NCBI RefSeq assembly: GCF_019219025.1
Contig: NZ_JAHUWN010000037.1
Span: forward strand, 1 to 58,859
Length of the DNA stretch: 58,859 nt
Source: Bacillus sp. sid0103
Lineage (GTDB): Bacteria > Bacillota > Bacilli > Bacillales_B > DSM-18226
Direction: 5' to 3'
Shown here: positions 53,731 through 58,859 of the stretch, in pieces
Layout: every line of letters starts with the position of its first letter
Numbering within the stretch: position 1 is the stretch's first letter
The notes under the pieces: generated by a model
Told to the model about the DNA's origin: nothing
Database searches by the model: none
The model's input: only the letters and a program-made list of their open reading frames with translations
Position numbers and translations under genes: made by a program

Positions 53731-54212
53731 TGAAGAACAATATATTGTTAATTTGGAGTCCCGGTCTTTTTTTTAACCGAATTTTACTGGGTCTAGTTTC
53801 GTATTGCCTAAAATCCCTCATAGCCGTTTTTATTTTCAGGATAGTTTAAGTACAATTCTTCACAATCTGTTAGATAGTCGCACTAGGAAAGGGAAGCCTA
53901 ATTGAAGCACCACACCAGTTTGTTAAATTTCAATTTTGTTTTCTCATATAATCAAACCATCAGCATGAAGAGTGTACATGGAATACTTAGTAATAAAGCT
54001 AATTTATAATTGACAAAGTGTAGCAGTTACATTGGAAATATTACTGAATTAAATAATAATGAACTCCCAAAATTCCAACCCTTATAATGTTTAAAAGTAT
54101 AATTTCAAAAATGATACTCACACCTGCAATTATAAAATGGCTCTTTTCTAAAAGATTGTTGTTTTTCGAACAGGTTTAATAATAAGTGCCGCTGTTTCAG
54201 CCTGTTATTCAA
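53731..54212. other. Right end of IS110 copy 2 and intergenic DNA
   Basis: The end motif TATTTTCAGGATAG (about 53831-53844) matches copy 1 and is followed by TTAAGTACAATTCTTCA (53846-53862), also found at 50492. The rest has no supportable feature. Confidence 0.45.
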
Positions 54213-54395
54213 TTAGGCTTCAGCCGAACGCTCCAACCTTGTGTTGACTTCTTCAAGCCGTTTGGTATAAGCTTCGCGAATCGTATATGCAGCATGAGAT
54301 CCAACTGCCAATCGAAGCGGTGAATTGTCGCTTTTTATAACGGAAATAATCAGTTCCACTGCTTTTGCCGGGTCGCCAATCTTGACGTTCGACAT
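54213..54395 (-). pseudogene. C-terminal fragment of an SDR oxidoreductase
   Basis: MSNVKIGDPAKAVELIISVI, KSDNSPLRLAVGSHAAYTIR and EAYTKRLEEVNTRLERSA match the tail of a common SDR group (GDPxKAxxAI...PLRLxLGSDA). The Rossmann core and active site are absent. Confidence 0.72.
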
Positions 54396-54746
54396 CTTAC
54401 TAGTTGATAAGCTACATTCAAAAAAAGGCCATATAATTGTTAATAAGATGTTTTTTTGATTTAGAACTTGGGATCATACATCCCTTCCCAATAGCGTTTA
54501 TATTGCAAATTACCTCTTATACATGACAGAATTGTATATTGGTTTGAATGTTATTTAGATATCTCCCCTTATTGGGCAGATTGCGTGTTCTACGTTACTT
54601 TTTAAAAAAAATATTTATTTGTCAATTTATTAGTCATAATTTAGCATTTGAATTGTGAAAATTGGAAAAAATCTAATAAATTTTTAATGATGAAAATTAC
54701 ACATCCAATGAAAATTTCTTCATTTTTTCATTGGATATCTTTTTCA
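54396..54746. other. Intergenic, nothing recognised
   Basis: A+T-rich; no ORF or terminator that I can support. Confidence 0.3.
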
Positions 54747-55583
54747 CTAAACAAGGGCATTTGCCTGTTGGATGAAACGGTCTGTCACAGTTGGTATGCC
54801 TAAAAGCCTTATTCCTCCGCTTGGTTTCGGGATTTCGACACGGCGAACAGGGAAAGGTTGATAGTTACCTGTTCTCAAAGCTTCCCGAAGGGAATCCCAG
54901 TTTTCATAGAGATGTCGTCGTAGGAATTTTACGGACATTCCATCTATGCCGTGACTTCCTTTGTTCTGCTCTACCCGTTATAGAGCAGTTAAGAGATTTT
55001 CCCGTGACAAGATTCGTTCCATTAACATGATGCTATTCCTTTCCACGTGAATGAAGGTTCTGTTTATGCCGGTTCTTGCTCCACCCTCCTAGAGTCCCCA
55101 GCGTTTTCACCGCTTCCTCCTTTAGGTAAGTCCTTTCGGATTGTCTGTGTTCAATGCAATCACCGAATGTGCAGATTTCATTCTTTCTTAATAGTTCAGT
55201 CCTTCCCATTCTTTCTCGAGTTAGAATGGTACTATGACCTCTGCTGACTTCTGATTGTTCAGCTATCCATTGCTAGGTAGGTTACCAAGTGTACTTGGCT
55301 TATCAATCAGACCTCCCCTGGTAAGAGTACAGTCTTTCCCTCCACCTATCTGCTTCATTTACTCTGTACCACCTTCGGCAGTAAGGACTTTGTTTTGTAG
55401 TGCAAACTCGTCCAATGATACCTAGCCTTATATGAAGTTCGTGTTCCTCAGACCGGAGGTTTGCCGCTCGCTTCCTTCAGATTCCGTGTCACCACGGATA
55501 CCCTTGCGTTAAGCTAACCATTACTACTGCCTTCATGGCTCGGGACTTTCACCCTAGAGACTGCACCCATGCCGGGCGCACAC
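54747..55583 (-). mobile_element. Truncated group IIC intron with a remnant of its reverse transcriptase
   Basis: Minus strand from 55583: GTGTGCGCCCGGCATGGGTG begins an intron whose domain I closely follows the Oceanobacillus iheyensis group IIC intron as I recall it (AGGGTGAAAGTCCCGAGC, GTCTGAGGAACACGAACTTC, GGTACAGAGTAAATGAAGCA). The domain IV ORF starts near 55027 (MLMERILSRENLLTAL), is cut by an in-frame TAA, and continues RVEQNKGSHGIDGMSVKFLR to RFIQQANALV, where it stops; the catalytic RT domain, maturase, domain V and VI are missing. It sits directly behind a terminator (55586-55612), the classic IIC insertion site. Confidence 0.88.
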
Positions 55584-55585
55584 CA

Positions 55586-55612
55586 AAAGGGGTCTCCAAA
55601 ATGGAGACCCCT
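55586..55612 (-). terminator. Terminator of the M15 carboxypeptidase gene and intron insertion site
   Basis: AAGGGGTCTCC/GGAGACCCCTT with loop ATTTT (minus strand), then TTTG and the first intron base. Confidence 0.88.
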
Positions 55613-55627
55613 TGTTACATGACGTGA

Positions 55628-56383
55628 TTAATTATTAACTAGAACGGAGTTGTAGTATTCTTCAAGGGTGATACCGCGTGCCATGATTTTTTTAGCAATA
55701 GTTTTACCGACATAGCGGAGGTGCCATGGTTCATAGGTGTAGCCGGTTATGTCGTCCTTTCCTTTCGGATAACGAATGATAAAGCCGTATTCAGCGGCAT
55801 GTTTATCCAACCATTTCACCTCTCTTGTTCCTTCGAAGCACGCTTCTGCCGCACATGTCCCATTTTCGCCGGTCACATCAATGGCAAGACCTGTTTCGTG
55901 CTCACTCGTTCCAGGTACAGCACTATAGGTCATCGCTTTTTTATAGCCATCTTGTTTCACATAACTATTAAACAAAGCCGTTTGGGCACCGTGCGACCTA
56001 TATGCCGATACACCTAAAAGATTTACACCCTGCATTTTAGCACCTGCGAATAATTTTTCAATCGCGGTGGCAGCTACCGCACGCATTTTCCGCTTCTCGG
56101 ATTTTTTTTCAAAAATAAAAGGGATATTCGCATATACCAAATCCACTGGCGTATAATTTTCTGGTAATTTATTTTGTTTGTTGACGAGGACAGGAATACT
56201 TTCTGGATGGGTGACAACCACAATACTATCATCCGTTTCAGAATGTTTCTTGCCAGGGTGTGAAGAAGACATATTAGCCGAGATTTTTCCTTCTTCTTGG
56301 GCAAAATGGAATTTTTCCATGCAGCCAGTTAAAATAATAACAACTAGGAAAAGACATAAAGTAATGGGCCATAATTTTAACAT
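55628..56383 (-). CDS. M15B D-alanyl-D-alanine carboxypeptidase lipoprotein (VanY/YodJ-like)
   Basis: About 251 residues from MLKLWPITLCLFLVVIILTG; AAGGAAGTTATTC precedes the ATG at 56383. Lipobox ILTGC gives a lipid-anchored protein. The VanY zinc fold shows AYRSHGAQTALFNSYVKQDG, the ligands in SEHETGLAIDVTGENG, and EPWHLRYVGKTIAKKIM. It trims the terminal D-Ala from peptidoglycan stem peptides. B. subtilis YodJ is the nearest relative I can name. Own terminator at 55586. Confidence 0.9.
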   Translation of the reverse strand: MLKLWPITLCLFLVVIILTGCMEKFHFAQEEGKISANMSSSHPGKKHSETDDSIVVVTHPESIPVLVNKQNKLPENYTPVDLVYANIPFIFEKKSEKRKMRAVAATAIEKLFAGAKMQGVNLLGVSAYRSHGAQTALFNSYVKQDGYKKAMTYSAVPGTSEHETGLAIDVTGENGTCAAEACFEGTREVKWLDKHAAEYGFIIRYPKGKDDITGYTYEPWHLRYVGKTIAKKIMARGITLEEYYNSVLVNN

Positions 56384-56443
56384 GAATAACTTCCTTTTTT
56401 TTAAATTAAATTCTGTTATCATCATGGACACTATCAACTGACT

Positions 56444-57375
56444 AAAAACATTCCATTGGGATTAATTAGAGATTCATTCGTTAAATGGACTTCCAGTGTT
56501 TTCAGATTTTGCAAGACTTGTTCTGCCCTTTTTGCTCCCGGAATTATGACGTCAATGGCTTCACGGGTTAAATACCAGGCAAGAACGACATGGGCAACTT
56601 CAGTTCCTTTTTAACCGGAAATTTTACGAACTTTCTCGATTTTTTCCAGGTTCTCCTCATAAACGCCCTCTCAGAATTGCGGGCGTTTTCTCATTTTTTC
56701 ACTTAAATAGGTATTTTTGTTATATTTGCCCGTTAATAATCCTGAAGCAAGCGGGAAGTACGGTATAAAGGAAATGGTATGCTCAGAAACATAAGGGAAC
56801 AACTCTTTCTCGGCCCCACGGCTTAGCAGATTATACTCCCCTTGAAAGACATCCACATAACCATCTTTATTGGCTTCTTTCAATTGCTCAATCGAAAAAT
56901 TAGAGACACCGATCGCTCTGATTTCCCCCTCATCCTTCAATTGTTTTAGGGCTCCGACCGCTTCATCCTTGGGCGTATCCTGATCAGGGAAATGAATATA
57001 AAATAAATCAATATAATCCGTTTGCAGACGTTTTAAGCTCTCTTCAACAGATTGTTTTAAAAAAGCAGGAGAATTATCAATCACAACTTCAGGACCGACA
57101 AATTTATGAGCTGCCTTTGTCGCAATCACAATTTCTGAGCGATTACCGGTTTCTTTTACGACTTCACCAATTATCTCCTCGGAACGGTTTGGGACCATAG
57201 ATAAAAGCTGTATCCAAAAAATTTATCCCGTGTGCCAGTCCTGCGCGAACTAATTCCCTTCCAGCTTCATCATCAAGGTTAGGAAAAAGATTGTGACCGC
57301 CGACTGCGTTTGTTCCTTAACCAATTGGATTGACATATAAATCTGTTTTCCCGATTCGAACGTGCACGTCATTTA
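56444..57375 (-). pseudogene. Aldo/keto reductase, multiply inactivated
   Basis: Minus strand from GTG near 57370: HVRIGKTDLYVNPIG, then TAA; GREL...[13 protein letters not shown], then a one-base insertion in CCCAAACCG; the open stretch 57198-56671 ([57 protein letters not shown]); TGA; EGVYEENLEKIEKVRKISG, TAA; and [20 protein letters not shown] to the end. Homologues (YccK/IolS-like) are NADPH-dependent carbonyl reductases. Confidence 0.88.
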
Positions 57376-57611
57376 ACCTTCAACCCTTTAGTATTATTTT
57401 TCTTTACTGATACGAACAGTCTTTTCACAATTAGTAGTACATTTCTTTTAAATTCCTCCTTGTATTATTACAAGGATGGACAAGGATTCGGCTTATTTTG
57501 CTAAAGACCTTAGGCAGAATATTCTTGCCGACTACTCGTTGATGGTATATACGAGCTGGCTTACTTCTTGTACTTTTTCTCTTAGTACTTGGGGTAACGA
57601 TCACTTCATAT
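57376..57611. other. Intergenic, nothing firm
   Basis: Upstream region of the dead aldo/keto reductase. Open frames here are short and lack ribosome binding sites. Confidence 0.3.
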
Positions 57612-57705
57612 TTACTTTACAATCATTACAGCACAATCAGCGTGCTGGACCACTTTATGGTTTACACTTCCCACGATATTGGCATTATTCCCATGACCTC
57701 GGGAA
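57612..57705 (-). pseudogene. C-terminal relic of a universal stress protein gene
   Basis: Minus strand reads SRGHGNNANIVGSVNHKVVQ then HADCAVMIVK and TAA; the last 20 residues match the end of the UspA gene at 58585 (VGSVSHKVVQHAHCAVMIVK), and the DNA of 57612-57675 is nearly identical to 58587-58650. The N-terminal part is missing. Confidence 0.75.
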
Positions 57706-57800
57706 AAGCCCTTTTATTTTTTATCCGTAATGTGGATAATCCCTTCGTCGAATTGGACGTCCATAAGGATCCGAGTGTCCTATAACCAAGCGCAATGAGT

Positions 57801-58520
57801 TCAACTGAACCGTAAGTTGCTGAGATCAATCGAGACTAGCAGCAGATCCTTAACTGGCTCCAGATTGGGTCCACGAAGATATGCGCGGCGTTTTGTCGGG
57901 AAACGAAGCCCTTCGATCTCAATGAAGTCGTAGACATATTGCGCCGCTGGAAAGCCACCTGAAACATCGACATGGTAGTCGTGCCTGCGTAGTAGTAAAT
58001 CATCGCCAAAGTAGAAGTCTTGCTCCTTGCTATGACTGGCGACGTGTTCGGGGAAGCGCACACGCAAACCGTGCCAGAGCTCGTTGCCCTCTTGCAATGG
58101 GGGGATTTCGCTGACCTCAAATCCTGGCATGACCATGAAAAAAGGCGTTGTCAGGTATGTCCACATTGCGTACCCGTTGAAATATGCTCGATGAAGCGGG
58201 TCCCATGGTGTGTTCATCGTATGGTTAGCAAACAAGGTCCTAGGATCGTATTTCTCGCGGACGGTTTCCCCAGAGAGGGTCTCAATCGCGATACGATCGG
58301 GCGTAAAGGCAGTACGCCAATCCGGTTGACCAAAGGGAGTAACAGATGCGATTTCCGAATGTAGCGCGACTGTCATCTCACGAGGATTGGAATCTTGTAC
58401 GAGCCCTTTCATTGCCCATAAACCGCCACCGGTGACGATCGTGGCAGTCAGTGAACTAAATTTTTCCCATCGGTCAATTCCGCCGTGCGCGTCAATAATT
58501 TTTGCCAGTAGGTTGTTCAT
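57801..58520 (-). CDS. Hypothetical protein, visibly G+C-richer than neighbours
   Basis: 239 residues, with AAGGAGAGAAT directly before the ATG. No signal peptide, no Cys, many aromatic residues: DAHGGIDRWEKFSSLTATIV, GGLWAMKGLVQDSNPREMTV, TPWDPLHRAYFNGYAMWTYL, EQDFYFGDDLLLRRHDYHVD. The alternating beta pattern with a terminal EIEGLRFPTKRRAY strand resembles LolA-like or outer-membrane sorting folds, but I do not recognise the family and assign no function. Base composition differs from the surrounding A+T-rich genes, suggesting transfer. Confidence 0.75.
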   Translation of the reverse strand: MNNLLAKIIDAHGGIDRWEKFSSLTATIVTGGGLWAMKGLVQDSNPREMTVALHSEIASVTPFGQPDWRTAFTPDRIAIETLSGETVREKYDPRTLFANHTMNTPWDPLHRAYFNGYAMWTYLTTPFFMVMPGFEVSEIPPLQEGNELWHGLRVRFPEHVASHSKEQDFYFGDDLLLRRHDYHVDVSGGFPAAQYVYDFIEIEGLRFPTKRRAYLRGPNLEPVKDLLLVSIDLSNLRFS

Positions 58521-58584
58521 ATTCTCTCCTTAAGTTGAAAGATGATTCGATAATGAAAATGAGTTTTATTAAATCACCTTCTAT

Positions 58585-58859
58585 TTACTTTACAATCATT
58601 ACAGCACAATGAGCGTGCTGGACAACTTTATGGCTTACACTTCCCACGAGCAGCTCTGAAAAGAGGCTAAGTCCCCTGCTGCCCATTACGATCAGGTCGT
58701 AATCTCCTTCTTTTGCCTTCTTGCATATCATTTCTGCAGGATCTCCAATATGGTATTCGCTATCATATTGTATAGATGACCCTGAAAGGACTTGTGCGGA
58801 TTCCTCTAAAATCCTCCTAACTTCCTCTACTTGCAATTGTTCAATATCCACTCCGTAAG
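58585..58859 (-). CDS. Universal stress protein (UspA family), C-terminal part (5' end outside window)
   Basis: The frame is open to the window edge (YGVDIEQLQVEEVRRILEES), so the GTG at 58851 is internal. The ATP-binding signature of UspA is present: DLIVMGSRGLSLFSELLVGS followed by VSHKVVQHAHCAVMIVK. A relic of a related gene's end lies at 57612-57705. Confidence 0.88.
   Translation of the reverse strand, partial: YGVDIEQLQVEEVRRILEESAQVLSGSSIQYDSEYHIGDPAEMICKKAKEGDYDLIVMGSRGLSLFSELLVGSVSHKVVQHAHCAVMIVK

Noticed and set aside
54791..55247. Plus-strand ORFs of 66-79 codons.
   Set aside because: They are antisense to the group II intron and its reverse transcriptase remnant; no ribosome binding sites.
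57476..57780. Plus-strand hydrophobic open frames (e.g. LLLVLFLLVLGVTITSYLL) suggesting a membrane protein.
   Set aside because: The frames overlap, in antisense, the universal stress protein relic at 57612-57705, have in-frame stops upstream and no ribosome binding site.
1..58859. tRNA, rRNA, replication origin, riboswitch or phage integrase.
   Set aside because: I looked for conserved tRNA arms, rRNA segments, DnaA-box clusters, known riboswitch cores and tyrosine recombinase motifs and saw none that I could support.

Overview
Low-GC, spore-forming Bacillaceae DNA (Bacillus sensu lato). Evidence: a sporulation-type diadenylate cyclase (CdaS), a LysM/GH18 spore-type glucosaminidase, Spx, MhqR and YodB homologues, a class III FBPase, AGGAGG-type ribosome binding sites and TTG/GTG starts. 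No rRNA, tRNA or CRISPR was seen.

Layout. 0-2.3 kb: tail of an MDR oxidoreductase and a dead IS110 transposase. 2.9-7.3 kb: a giant secreted S8 protease with an Asp-box propeller. 7.4-11.1 kb: LysR regulator, two near-identical secreted isochorismatase-type hydrolases, a relic of a third copy, and a YodB-like regulator. 11.2-20.7 kb: a gluconate locus (gntK, gntP, short gnd, small stress gene) split by a 5 kb block (fabF, msrA, SDR, TetR, thioesterase) flanked by a duplicated gntP tail. 21.3-29.9 kb: electrophile/quinone-stress island (Ohr, WrbA, MhqD, two ring-cleaving dioxygenases, MhqR, an Spx paralogue, a third isochorismatase). 30-33 kb: deoxyribosyltransferase-like protein, GH18 enzyme, CdaS. 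33.1-39.2 kb: a second, largely decayed copy of the mhq cluster plus nitroreductase, a cysteine-free YodB paralogue and AzoR. 39.3-46.9 kb: pentose phosphate operon (small stress gene-rpiA-zwf-tkt-gnd-tal-pgi). 48.2-50.2 kb: fbp. 50.5-55.6 kb: two dead IS110 copies with intact structured left ends, an SDR fragment and a truncated group IIC intron. 55.6-58.9 kb: M15 carboxypeptidase lipoprotein, dead aldo-keto reductase, an unusual G+C-rich gene and a universal stress protein.

How it fits together. ATCTC-GAATTC-GAGAT palindromes (MhqR type) and GTTAC...GTAAC palindromes (candidates for the YodB-like/DUF24 regulators) recur beside quinone-detoxification genes. Both types flank a good sigma-A promoter in front of the pentose phosphate operon. 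My reading is that electrophile stress induces both the NAD(P)H-consuming reductases and dioxygenases and the NADPH-producing zwf/gnd route. A second theme is repeated gene duplication followed by decay: at least six relics are truncated or internally deleted copies of genes that survive intact elsewhere in the window.
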